Source of the DNA: Rhodospirillaceae bacterium
Lineage (GTDB): Bacteria > Pseudomonadota > Alphaproteobacteria > Rhodospirillales > JABJKH01
Direction: 5' to 3'
Length of the DNA stretch: 64,000 bases
Assembly: GCA_018660465.1 (NCBI GenBank)
Contig: JABJKH010000013.1
Coordinates: forward strand, 1-64,000
Part shown: piece by piece, positions 37,601-44,925 of the stretch
How the letters are laid out: every line of letters begins with the position of its first letter
How positions within the stretch are numbered: position 1 is the stretch's first letter
The notes under the pieces: model-generated
What the model saw: only the letters and a program-made list of their open reading frames with translations
Told to the model about the DNA's origin: nothing
Database searches by the model: none
Program-made: the position numbers and the translations under genes

Positions 37601-37755
37601 GGAAAGCCTTTGCCGTCGATGGCATCGTTAATGATAATTTTTGGCAGTTCCAACGCGGCATAAAGGAATGGAAACGAAAGGACCGTCACCACCAATATAA
37701 CCACCTGCTGAAGCTTACTGTAACGCCAAATAAAGCCGAAGATGCTCTGTTCCAT
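34663..37755 (-). CDS. Pseudo-ATPase ABC protein with cNMP-binding domain, paralogue
   Basis: A 1030-residue paralogue of the protein at 22138, colinear through the membrane domain (about 15-325), split nucleotide-binding-like domain and cyclic-nucleotide domain (about 895-1020), but lacking the GGDEF-like end. ATPase motifs are again lost: Walker A position reads VGTGAGRDRL (381-390) without Lys, signature LPLAM (779-783), Walker B ends VND (802-804), and Ser for the switch His in WMASETP. The cNMP cassette GEMSLLTDNPRSASF (967-981) is intact. Starts at ATG 37755 after AAGGA. Heads an apparent operon with the radical SAM/SPASM and PPOX genes. Confidence 0.88.
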   Translation of the reverse strand: MEQSIFGFIWRYSKLQQVVILVVTVLSFPFLYAALELPKIIINDAIDGKGFPVTYFGHTFEQIPFLLGLCTALLTLVVINGMFKMKVNVFKGALAERLLRRLRYQLYERILRFPIPRFQTTSQGELVSMVTAEGESLGSYFGDSIAKPAFQGGTMLTILVFLFVQDPTLGLASVALIPVQAWLIPKLQFQINMLNKARVQEVRRLSESISESVSGIQDIHANDTSAFKLSGVSWRLGRIFKIRFQIYKKKFFMKFLNNFINQMTPLMFYSIGGILAIKGDITIGALVAALAAYKDLMAPWKELLKYYQDMANSKIKYQQLLEQFDPAGMLDESLQRPRPEELPKLGATLELENVVLQEEDGFRVLDGVSFSADAGKNLAIVGTGAGRDRLAQALVRLAQPTGGRIMIGGLNLAGLHEAVIGSRIGYVGPESYIFNGSIAHNILYGLKHAAIGQPSGDGDDLMDRTEAVASGNSADDPSADWINPKILGMESSEELTQWWMKIIRRLGIEDLLFTRALNMQIDPAEFPGLAESILNARHVIEERLEESPDVKDLVHFFDYDSYNVNASVGSNVIFGEPTDQAFALNSLGENDYVSRVLEESGLTERFQEIGLQVARTLVDLFSDMELGHPIFEQYSFVGLDDLENLKPLLERAERCALSELPADDQKELISLTFQLIVERHRLGFITEEIQQKLVKVREKFRENLPQKFDSAIAFFDRETFNPQLSLQCNLLMGRINLARPRAEERICKLVCGVLDEQGLREQVIMAATTMSVGIGGKRLPLAMRQLIALARSIVKKPEILIVNDALNAHARESADEIRRAVFDLLPETTLIWMASETPNIAEFDQVLVLRQGRIVERLIEQVSGEQQAVALDESEEAATPEEGPTILDAETEALAEVPLFSAMDRTQLKLLAFSAQRVTFVPGEEVFHQGAQAFAAYVVLEGQSEVVVGKGENETVINRPKENEIIGEMSLLTDNPRSASFRAVGELTVLRIKKDVFLNLVEHDPHLALELSRAMSDRMAQMMHKIEEAA

Positions 37756-37879
37756 AGCCGAAAATCCTTAAAACCCACCCGTGGACTGCCCTTCGATAAG
37801 GATACAGTGTCCCGCCCCCTCAAATATAGTCCCAATTCCCGATTGCAATTCCCCGCCCGTTCACGAAGTTGCGACGACA

Positions 37880-37908
37880 TTGCCAACAAGGTGATGGCTG
37901 GGTATATC
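37880..37908 (+). promoter_or_regulatory. Candidate sigma-70 promoter for the EthD-like gene
   Basis: TTGCCA (37880-37885) and TATATC (37903-37908) with 17-base spacing, 29 bases upstream of the gene at 37938, in the 182-bp divergent gap with the second pseudo-ABC gene. By eye only. Confidence 0.38.
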
Positions 37909-37937
37909 CACTCATCTAATTTTTTAGGAGAGACTTC

Positions 37938-38729
37938 ATGGATACAGGTATTTGGGCGACGTGGTACGACTTAGCGGAAGACGACAAAGAAGGCTATTTG
38001 AACTGGCTGCATACGGACTACCTTCCCGAGGTTCTCGCGCGCCCAGGCTATCTGTGGGCGGCGACTTACGAAATTACGGGCGGTGGGTCCCACATGAAGC
38101 AAATTGGTGAGCACCTCGCCCGTGCAGAAGACGAATCCGTTGGCACAGGTACAAATTATGTCACCTTGATTGGCGGTGCGCATCCGTACGTCTTTTTCAG
38201 CCCTAATGTCATCGATATTGATAACCCGCTGGCGACACCCCATGCTGAATTGGCCGATGACGCGGTCCAATCCATGTTTGGCAAGCGCATCGGTGCCCGA
38301 ACCTGTATATTTTCGGAAGAAGCACGGGTTAACGGCCCTGAAATTGGTGGCCGGGCCAGCGGCACAACGCCAGGGCCCGCCATTCAAATGGGCAGTTTTA
38401 GGGCCATGACGACAGAAGACGAATATGATCTTGCTGCCTGGTATGCACAGTACCGATTACCCCACATGACCCGCATGCCGGGCTGTATCCGCACCCGGAA
38501 GTTGTTGTCTGTGGCGGGCTGGGCGAAGCACTCTGTCCTTTACGAATTTCTTTCCTTAGATGCCCGGAAAGAAGGGTTTGAAGCGACCCACGAGCGATTG
38601 GGCCTCGACGACAAAGAATGGACAAACAGAATCATCAATTACACTCGCCATGCGCCTGGCTCTCCCAGCGTTGGTCGACGCATTTGGCCGGAAGTCGAGG
38701 ACTGGGAAACCGAATACCTCAGCCGGTAA
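37938..38729 (+). CDS. Two-domain EthD-like dimeric alpha/beta-barrel protein
   Basis: A 263-residue protein that seems to contain two ferredoxin-like (dimeric alpha-beta barrel) units. In the first, GYLNWLHTDYLPEVLARPGY and in the second, LAAWYAQYRLPHMTRMPGC show the same W-x-x-x-Y/D-x-L-P-x-x-x-R-x-P-G pattern known from EthD and related small oxygenase-like proteins. A strong TTAGGAGAG precedes the ATG. The protein probably forms its barrel within one chain. Enzyme activity is not known. It starts the plus-strand catabolic group with an aldo/keto reductase 86 bases later. Confidence 0.7.
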   Translation: MDTGIWATWYDLAEDDKEGYLNWLHTDYLPEVLARPGYLWAATYEITGGGSHMKQIGEHLARAEDESVGTGTNYVTLIGGAHPYVFFSPNVIDIDNPLATPHAELADDAVQSMFGKRIGARTCIFSEEARVNGPEIGGRASGTTPGPAIQMGSFRAMTTEDEYDLAAWYAQYRLPHMTRMPGCIRTRKLLSVAGWAKHSVLYEFLSLDARKEGFEATHERLGLDDKEWTNRIINYTRHAPGSPSVGRRIWPEVEDWETEYLSR

Positions 38730-38815
38730 ATTTCGCTTTTGCCGGTGGGCCTCACAAGGGTAAACTCCGGATAACAATTAAAACTATAAATTCAATACGA
38801 CAGGGAGAAGAAACC

Positions 38816-39790
38816 GTGAAAAAACGTAAACTCGGACATAGTGATGTAGAAGTCGGTGAACTTGGACTCGGCTGCATGGGCATGTCGACAGCCTATGGCA
38901 CGCCGGATGATCCAGAATCTATCGCAACGGTTCGCGAGGCATTGGACAACGGCTGCGATTTGATTGATAGCTCTGATGCCTATGGTTCTGGCCATAACGA
39001 AGAGCTTTTGGCCAAGGCCTTTAAAGACGGCTATCGCGAAAAAGCCTTCTTAATTACTAAGTTCGGAAATATGGGGCCGAAGGGCGTACTCGGCACACCC
39101 GAACACGTGGCCGAGGCTTGCGAAAAAAGTTTGGCGCGTCTGCAAACAGATGTAATTGATCTTTATTTCATTCACCGCATTGATCCCAACGTTCCCATTG
39201 AAGACACAGTGGGCGCTATGGTGAAATTGAAAGAGCAGGGGAAAATTCGCTATCTTGGCCTATCGGAAGCCGCCATGGACACCCTCAGACGCGCGCACGC
39301 CGTTCATCCGATTTCAGCATTGCAGACAGAATATTCACTCTGGACCCGGGAAGCGGAAACCGAATACCTGCCAACCACGCGGGAACTGGGCATTAGCTAC
39401 GTTGCCTATGCGCCGCTTGGTCGGGGGTATTTATCCTCTCAATTCGTCACGCCTGAGGATTTACCAGAAGGCGACCGCCGTCATGATCACCCGCGTTTCC
39501 ATCCAGAGAACATGTCCGCCAATAAAAAGCTATTGGATGCGATAAATGATATCGCCTCGGCCAAAAGCTGCACGCCTGCTCAGATTGCCATTGCGTGGGT
39601 CTTGCATCAGGGCGAAGACATTTTGCCGATCCCTGGTACCAAAAAGCGGAAATGGTTGCGCGACAACCTCGCCGCCGCCGACATCAGCCTCAGCAGCGAT
39701 GAATGCGCTGCCCTGGAAGGTGTCTTCGTTCCTGGCGTCACGGCGGGTCAGCGTTATCCAGACAAGCAGTTTGCCCATCTGATTAAGTAA
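38816..39790 (+). CDS. Aldo/keto reductase (AKR13/YakC type)
   Basis: A 324-residue NADPH-dependent aldo/keto reductase. The catalytic tetrad is visible: Asp and Tyr in IDSSDAYGSGHNEELL, Lys in LITKFGN, and His in FIHRIDPN. The C-terminal IPGTKKRKWLRDN is the coenzyme-binding loop. The start is GTG at 38816, preceded by AGGGAGAAG; a longer open frame from 38618 overlaps the previous gene in another frame. A strong terminator follows. Confidence 0.93.
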   Translation: MKKRKLGHSDVEVGELGLGCMGMSTAYGTPDDPESIATVREALDNGCDLIDSSDAYGSGHNEELLAKAFKDGYREKAFLITKFGNMGPKGVLGTPEHVAEACEKSLARLQTDVIDLYFIHRIDPNVPIEDTVGAMVKLKEQGKIRYLGLSEAAMDTLRRAHAVHPISALQTEYSLWTREAETEYLPTTRELGISYVAYAPLGRGYLSSQFVTPEDLPEGDRRHDHPRFHPENMSANKKLLDAINDIASAKSCTPAQIAIAWVLHQGEDILPIPGTKKRKWLRDNLAAADISLSSDECAALEGVFVPGVTAGQRYPDKQFAHLIK

Positions 39791-39812
39791 CGTCGGCATA
39801 TACGTAATTGGG

Positions 39813-39849
39813 AGCCCACTCAGGGAAACCTGGGTGGGCTTTATTTTTT
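39813..39849 (+). terminator. Rho-independent terminator after the aldo/keto reductase
   Basis: A 12-bp stem AGCCCACTCAGG / CCTGGGTGGGCT (one T-G pair) closed by a GAAA tetraloop at 39825-39828, followed by TTATTTTTT. The U-tract suits plus-strand transcription. It overlaps the last codons of the convergent deiodinase-like gene. Confidence 0.9.
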
Positions 39850-40521
39850 GAACAGTTCCGCGATGTCGAGCTTCAAGTGGCCCCAGACGATTAATGGCAG
39901 TGCCTTGCACTGATCGAACAACGCGTCCCAGCCGCCCTTAAGAATGACCGGGATCATAATCCACGGCCAAGCGGTGATGATCTTTTTACGCTCATTGGTG
40001 TGCAACTTGTCACGTTCTTTCAAGACACCTTCGATCAAATGGGCATAGGACCAGTCGCAGCGATAGATCACCTTGCCGTCCGGGTTGACCACATAGACCA
40101 TGTTTGGGAATGAGCCGTAGGCCTTGTGCATCTCTCCATCCAGGTTGTCGACAGCCATATTCCGGACTTCGCCGGTTTCATTCTTCATCCGATCCGCCAG
40201 GGCAATTTTATCGTCTAAAGTTTCGTGGGGTCCAACACGAGAACCCGGATGGGCTTCGCGGACGTAGACCACCAGAAATTCAACATCCGGAAATTTCTGA
40301 ATTACTTTTTTGATCGGGTTCACATTTTTGACGTACATCGGGCAGGTTAGGCTCGCGGTCTCAATCACCACCCACTTGCCCTTATAATCAGAGAGCTTGA
40401 TTTCCTTACCATCCAGCGACGTCAAAGAGAAATCGAGCATATCATCACCCGCCTTAGGGCCAGGAAACGCCATGTAGTCGTAATTCGACGTTCTGAAATT
40501 CCGGTAGTTATAATCGACCAC
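39841..40521 (-). CDS. Iodothyronine deiodinase-like thioredoxin-fold protein
   Basis: A 226-residue protein from the GTG at 40521 (AGAGG nine bases before it). The central DFSLTSLDGKEIKLSDYKGK and WVVIETASLTCPMYVKNVNP resemble peroxiredoxin/deiodinase folds. In animal deiodinases the active site is a selenocysteine followed by Pro in such a stretch; here it is Cys (TASLTCPMY). VYVREAHPGSRVGPHETLDD also matches the bacterial deiodinase-like family. Whether bacterial members act on iodinated or other halogenated aromatics is not generally known; thiol peroxidase or reductase activity is possible. Single gene; the frame extends 29 codons upstream without conserved sequence. Confidence 0.78.
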   Translation of the reverse strand: MVDYNYRNFRTSNYDYMAFPGPKAGDDMLDFSLTSLDGKEIKLSDYKGKWVVIETASLTCPMYVKNVNPIKKVIQKFPDVEFLVVYVREAHPGSRVGPHETLDDKIALADRMKNETGEVRNMAVDNLDGEMHKAYGSFPNMVYVVNPDGKVIYRCDWSYAHLIEGVLKERDKLHTNERKKIITAWPWIMIPVILKGGWDALFDQCKALPLIVWGHLKLDIAELFKK

Positions 40522-40730
40522 AGTCACGCACCTCTTAGCATTGGAATCAGTATGCGAAAAAATACCTGTCGGACCAAAGCATCGCAAGCTCTCAAGCCCT
40601 GAGAACACGAGGAATTGAAGCGAGAAACAATGCTTTCAAATCCGGCATCAGATATTTGTGCTTTGACCTGGGGGCGACTTGTTTTTACAAAAGGCCAACA
40701 GCAATCAACTGCCCATGGGGAGAAGACATA

Positions 40731-41030
40731 ATGGCAAATTTTGTAAACGTCGTCCTGTTCAAGGTCAAACCCGGCTATCTGGATGAGATCAAGCCCGTCA
40801 TGCTGGCCAACGCGGCAGCATCTGTAAAAGAAGAAACCTGCTATCAGTTCGACGTCGTCCAACGCCAAGACGACGACCACGCGTTTATTTTCTATGAAGT
40901 CTATAAGGACAGAGCTTCCTTGGACACGCACCGCGAAACTGACCACTTCAAAGCCTTCATCGCCAAGGTCACGGAACTGGGCGACAATACCGAACGTGAA
41001 CCGATCTTCTGCGACCAGATAAGTGAATAG
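40731..41030 (+). CDS. Antibiotic biosynthesis monooxygenase-family (ABM) protein, copy 1
   Basis: A 99-residue ABM/YgiN-like ferredoxin-fold protein from the ATG at 40731 after GGGGAGAAGA. Core segments are NVVLFKVKPGYLDEIKPVML, CYQFDVVQRQDDDHAFIFYE, VYKDRASLDTHRETDHFKAF. Such proteins include cofactor-less quinol monooxygenases and heme-degrading enzymes. A diverged copy follows after 11 bases, so the pair may form a heterodimer. Confidence 0.87.
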   Translation: MANFVNVVLFKVKPGYLDEIKPVMLANAAASVKEETCYQFDVVQRQDDDHAFIFYEVYKDRASLDTHRETDHFKAFIAKVTELGDNTEREPIFCDQISE

Positions 41031-41041
41031 GAATTTCTCAA

Positions 41042-41344
41042 ATGGCAAAATTTGTAGTTGTTGTTCTGTTTAAGGCGAAGCCCGGGCATCTGGAAGAGAT
41101 CAGATCCCTCATGATGGCCAATGCAGAAATCTCCGTGGCGGAAGAAGAAAACTGCTATCAATTCGACGTCGTGCGACGCCAAGACGACGAAAACGCCTTC
41201 ATCTTCTATGAGACTTATAAAGACTTGGCCTCTTTCGAATATCACCTCACAACTGAGCACTCAATCGCCTTCAACGCGAAGCTAAAAGAGATGGGCGATA
41301 AAACCGAACGTATCCCGATGCGGTGTGAAATGATTAGTGGGTAA
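41042..41344 (+). CDS. ABM-family protein, copy 2
   Basis: A 100-residue paralogue of the previous gene (VVVLFKAKPGHLEEIRSLMM, CYQFDVVRRQDDENAFIFYE). The two keep the same length and core but differ over much of their surface. The TAGGA before the ATG lies in the tail of copy 1. A MITE-like element starts two bases after the stop codon, so any native terminator has been displaced or is provided by the element's hairpins. Confidence 0.87.
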   Translation: MAKFVVVVLFKAKPGHLEEIRSLMMANAEISVAEEENCYQFDVVRRQDDENAFIFYETYKDLASFEYHLTTEHSIAFNAKLKEMGDKTERIPMRCEMISG

Positions 41345-41346
41345 GC

Positions 41347-41613
41347 TAATACCAAGTTTCCCTAATTAAGACCCATAGAGACGGCTTCACATGATTTTCG
41401 GCAAGGAGCGCTTGTTGTGGCGATGCTCGGCATCGCGAGACGGGCGCGACGCTGTCCGAAAGTCTTGTGAAGCTGCCGTTTCGGTCGCAAATACAGCCCG
41501 TCGGAGGGCGTCGAAAAGTCTTGCCGATGCAGGACATCGCCTTCGGCATTTCTCCTACCCGACAGGCCGTATTTGCGATCTCTATGGATCTTAATTAGGG
41601 AGACTTGGTATTA
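41347..41613 (+). mobile_element. MITE-like element with 35-bp terminal inverted repeats
   Basis: The ends (41347-41381 and 41579-41613) are inverted copies matching at 33 of 35 positions, beginning TAATACCAAG on each outward side. The interior has two further imperfect hairpins: 41381-41401 with 41456-41479, enclosing a perfect stem GCGATGC/GCATCGC at 41420-41436; and 41485-41504 with 41559-41578 (18 of 20). It has no transposase frame. The outermost TA on both sides could be the two-base target duplication of IS630/Tc1-mariner elements. Orientation is arbitrary. The right end lies inside the end of the CMD gene. Confidence 0.75.
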
Positions 41614-42203
41614 CGCCCAAACACCAACGTCCCTTCGGCTAATTCAGGCATCAGGCGAATTTCGTCTGCGCCGTCGGCATTTACGAGCGGGACTTCGAAC
41701 ACATTCAGGGTCATGGAGATCAGGGTGTAGTACCCTAAAATTCCAACGAGATCGACGACTGTGTCTTTGCCCAGCTGAGCAACCGCTCGATCAAACAGGT
41801 CATCCGAAATCTTGCGATCCACATGCAAGGCAACGGCAACTTCGAAGACGATAGCTTGGTCGGGGTCGTCGAACTCAGGAATAATGCCAAGGCGCATGGC
41901 TTCAACGATTTCTGGCGCCACGCCTGCTTCTAACGCGATCTTGCTGTGGGCGAACCATTCGTAGGCGGAGCCCCAAAGCCGTGCTGTCGCAATAATTGCC
42001 AATTCAGACAGTTTTGGCGGCAACAACGAATCATAGCGGCAATAGGCACCTAAATTCTGCGCCCGGTCTGCGAGGCCGGGGCGTGTCAGCCACACCCCCA
42101 GCGGTCCGCGCACGCCGCCCCTGGGGCCGGACGCGATTTCGTCATACACCCGTTTTTGCTCATCAGACATTTTTTCGTAATCAAGTTCTGGCGCTCGGCT
42201 CAT
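41595..42203 (-). CDS. Carboxymuconolactone decarboxylase-family protein, stop codon inside the MITE-like element
   Basis: A 202-residue AhpD-like protein. KLSELAIIATARLWGSAYEW and FAHSKIALEAGVAPEIVEAM form the CMD core; the redox CxxC of AhpD is replaced, as in non-peroxidase members of the family. The final codons NTKSP and the TAA come from the terminal repeat of the element at 41347-41613, so the native C-terminus has probably been changed. It follows the molybdenum hydroxylase large subunit by eight bases and likely belongs to that transcript. Confidence 0.85.
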   Translation of the reverse strand: MSRAPELDYEKMSDEQKRVYDEIASGPRGGVRGPLGVWLTRPGLADRAQNLGAYCRYDSLLPPKLSELAIIATARLWGSAYEWFAHSKIALEAGVAPEIVEAMRLGIIPEFDDPDQAIVFEVAVALHVDRKISDDLFDRAVAQLGKDTVVDLVGILGYYTLISMTLNVFEVPLVNADGADEIRLMPELAEGTLVFGRNTKSP

Positions 42204-42211
42204 TTTTCTTC

Positions 42212-44359
42212 CTATTCCAAAGCTGCTTTTTTAATGGCATCAGCAGTCAGCGGTAGACGCCGAAGCCGGAGACCGGTGGCGTTATAAACCGCGTTGGCGA
42301 TCGCCGCGATTGTCGGGCCGGAGGTTGCTTCCCCTGCCCCCAAGAACGGATCGCCCGGACGTTCCACAAGAACGGTCTCGATTTCGGGGACATTGCCGAA
42401 CCGAAGGATCGGATAGTCGTCCCAATCACGGCTGGTTACACCCCCCGCGTCGTAGGTGACTTCTTCATAAAGAGTCCAGCTGGCGGCCTGGATCAAGCCA
42501 CCTTCAAGCTGCATGGCCAGTCCATTGGGGTCAATACAATGGCCCGCATCTGCCGCAATCACGGCACGGTGGAGCTTAATCTCAGCGTCCTCTGTCACTT
42601 CGACCTCAATCGCAACGGCGGCGTAGGATTTGACGTTCTTATATTGCGCAAACGCAATGCCGCTGCCAAAGCCGGGTTTCTCCGCACTCGGCCAGCCAAA
42701 TTTTTCTGCTGCTGCTTTAATGACAGCCTTGGCCCTGTCGTTCGTAAGGTTCCGGAGACGGAATTCAACCGCGTCCACACCCGCTTCTTCCGCCATTTCA
42801 TCGACAAAGCATTCAAGCGCAAACACGTTGCCTGACGCCCCCAAACCCCGAAGTGCGGAACAACGCAGCGGCAACCCTTCCACCATATGCTTAACGATCC
42901 GCCGGTTGGGGAAGGTATACAGGGGGTCTTGGTTTCGATACTTACCGTTGTGCGGACCGAAGCTCAATTGAGACGGCACAGCCGGAACGGGCGGGTCCAT
43001 ATATTGCGCGCCAATTAGCTTTCCAGGTCCAACCCCAGGTGAGCCGCCTCGGGGCCGCATGTTATGGGTGTCGCTGTAGGTATCGTGCGACCATTCGACA
43101 ATATTCCCATCGCCGTCCAAGCTGCCGCGAAGGTCCATAACCATGGCGGAGTTATAAGGCTCCCACGCGTGTTCATCTTCGCGGCTCCATTTTAGAAGGA
43201 TCGGCTTCCCTGGAATTTTCGTCGCGATCAAAGCCGCATCAAAGCCAACATCGTCTGCGCCATTGTGACCGTAACATCCGGCTCCTGGCACATGCTCAAT
43301 CACAACATCATCCACGTCCATGCCAAGTGCTTCAGCGGTGGCATCTCTTAGGGTGTAAACACCTTGGCTATGGGACCACATCTTCAACTTGCCGCTGTCC
43401 AGAACCGCCATCGCCGCCGAGGGTCCGATGCTGCCGTGCATGAAATAAGGTTTTTCGAAACGCGCACTCAGGGTCGCCGTTGCTTCAGCTGGGGGATCGC
43501 CAAGGTCAGGGATAGGGTCGTCACCTGGAACGCCATCGATCAGCAAATGACTTACCTTGGGGTTCGATGTCAGCGACTCATAAAGGTCTTTCACCGGCAA
43601 GCCGCTCCCTAAGTCCCATTCGATGGCGGCATTTATACGTTCCGCCGCTTTGACCGCTTGGAATTCATCAGCATGGGCAACAGCGACAAAGCTGCCTTCG
43701 ACGACGACTTCAACACCCGTCTCCTTAAGGCGCTCGACACGGCCCTCGTCTATGGACCTGAGCGTCGCATGATAATGCGGTGGACGCACAACCCGAGCAT
43801 GCAACATTCCCTCTATGTTCATATCATGAACATACTTGAACTTGCCGCTAACAATGTCTTCGAGTCCGCGAGGGACAACGTCGGTGCCGACGATTTTGTA
43901 GTCGCCGGGGTCCTTGATTTTAACCTCCACATCCACCGGTATGTTGAAGGACTTCCCGCCCATCAAATCGCCATAGGTGGTGGTGCTATTTGTATCTCGC
44001 GACGTGATTAAACCATCTTCGACGTCTAAGGAGCTTGCATCGACTTCAAACTCATCCGCCGCCAGCCCTAACATGTGGTGGCGCGCGGTAGCTGTCGCCT
44101 CCCGAATTGCAGTTGCGGACTGCTCCATCGAACCACTGCCAGCGGTCACGCCTTCATCTGGCGAGCCTGTTGTCTGCGTCCGCACGATTTGGACCCGGTC
44201 ATACTCAACATCTAATTCCTCAGCCGCGACCATGGCCAAGGCTGTCGATACCCGCTGACCAATGTCAACCTTGCCGGTCTGTACCGTGATCGATCCATCT
44301 TTCTCAACTGAAACCCAATCATCAACGTTGGGGCTCTTCTCAAGCGAAGGACTAGCCAT
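42212..44359 (-). CDS. Molybdopterin-binding large subunit of a xanthine dehydrogenase-family hydroxylase
   Basis: A 715-residue molybdenum hydroxylase subunit of the isoquinoline 1-oxidoreductase/aldehyde dehydrogenase type. It shows EKPYFMHGSIGPSAAMAV, GAGCYGHNGADDVGFDAAL, CSALRGLGASGNVFALECFV and near the end GAGEATSGPTIAAIANAVYN, containing the conserved catalytic Glu. No Tat signal is seen at the N-terminus, so it should be cytoplasmic. The [2Fe-2S] subunit gene upstream overlaps by eight bases. No FAD subunit is encoded here, so the electron acceptor is unknown. The substrate, probably a heteroaromatic or aldehyde, cannot be named. Confidence 0.93.
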   Translation of the reverse strand: MASPSLEKSPNVDDWVSVEKDGSITVQTGKVDIGQRVSTALAMVAAEELDVEYDRVQIVRTQTTGSPDEGVTAGSGSMEQSATAIREATATARHHMLGLAADEFEVDASSLDVEDGLITSRDTNSTTTYGDLMGGKSFNIPVDVEVKIKDPGDYKIVGTDVVPRGLEDIVSGKFKYVHDMNIEGMLHARVVRPPHYHATLRSIDEGRVERLKETGVEVVVEGSFVAVAHADEFQAVKAAERINAAIEWDLGSGLPVKDLYESLTSNPKVSHLLIDGVPGDDPIPDLGDPPAEATATLSARFEKPYFMHGSIGPSAAMAVLDSGKLKMWSHSQGVYTLRDATAEALGMDVDDVVIEHVPGAGCYGHNGADDVGFDAALIATKIPGKPILLKWSREDEHAWEPYNSAMVMDLRGSLDGDGNIVEWSHDTYSDTHNMRPRGGSPGVGPGKLIGAQYMDPPVPAVPSQLSFGPHNGKYRNQDPLYTFPNRRIVKHMVEGLPLRCSALRGLGASGNVFALECFVDEMAEEAGVDAVEFRLRNLTNDRAKAVIKAAAEKFGWPSAEKPGFGSGIAFAQYKNVKSYAAVAIEVEVTEDAEIKLHRAVIAADAGHCIDPNGLAMQLEGGLIQAASWTLYEEVTYDAGGVTSRDWDDYPILRFGNVPEIETVLVERPGDPFLGAGEATSGPTIAAIANAVYNATGLRLRRLPLTADAIKKAALE

Positions 44360-44828
44360 TGTTCAACCCTCCATCCGCCGCGATGCGCTTGACCGCCTTC
44401 AAGACATTGGCGTGCGACCCACAGCGGCAGAGATGCTTTTCAAGGGCTTCGGTAATCGCCGCATCATCCGGGGCTGAATTCTTTTTAAATAATCCCGTTG
44501 TTGCGACAACAATGCCCGGAATGCAATAGCCACATTGGGCTGCGCCATCGGTCACAAAAGCATCTTGAACGGTGCTGAGTTTGCCATCTTCCATCAGGCC
44601 TTCGACAGTGGTGATGTCGTGGCCTTCGAATTCAGAGACTGCGCGGACGCAGCTGAGTTCAGGCTCACCATCGACCAGCACGGCACAAGCGCCACAGGTT
44701 TCGAGGCCGCAGCCAAGTTTCGATCCGGTGAGGCCGAGATTGTTCCGAAGGATAAATATAAGAGGCGTCGCGGGATCGCTCTCAACTGTATGAGATACCC
44801 CATTTACGCGCAGTGTGATTGTCGTCAT
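44352..44828 (-). CDS. [2Fe-2S] small subunit of the molybdenum hydroxylase
   Basis: A 158-residue iron-sulphur subunit with both cluster motifs: plant ferredoxin-type GCGLETCGACAVLVDGEPEL followed by SC, and the C-terminal QCGYCIPGIV with CRCGSHANVLKAVKR. Length is typical for the IorA/CoxS-like subunit. It precedes and overlaps the large subunit. Divergent from ridA across 97 bases. Confidence 0.96.
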   Translation of the reverse strand: MTTITLRVNGVSHTVESDPATPLIFILRNNLGLTGSKLGCGLETCGACAVLVDGEPELSCVRAVSEFEGHDITTVEGLMEDGKLSTVQDAFVTDGAAQCGYCIPGIVVATTGLFKKNSAPDDAAITEALEKHLCRCGSHANVLKAVKRIAADGGLNNG

Positions 44829-44925
44829 GATTTCCCTGCATAAATTGTTTGCGCGGAAGTATTGACGCCTAGCTCTCAGACGTCAATTCCGCCAATCAAA
44901 AAATTCGTATCTTTGGGAGGACAAA

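Noticed and set aside
38618-38815. N-terminal extension of the aldo/keto reductase frame
   Set aside because: It overlaps the EthD-like gene in another frame, and a strong SD stands directly before the GTG at 38816.
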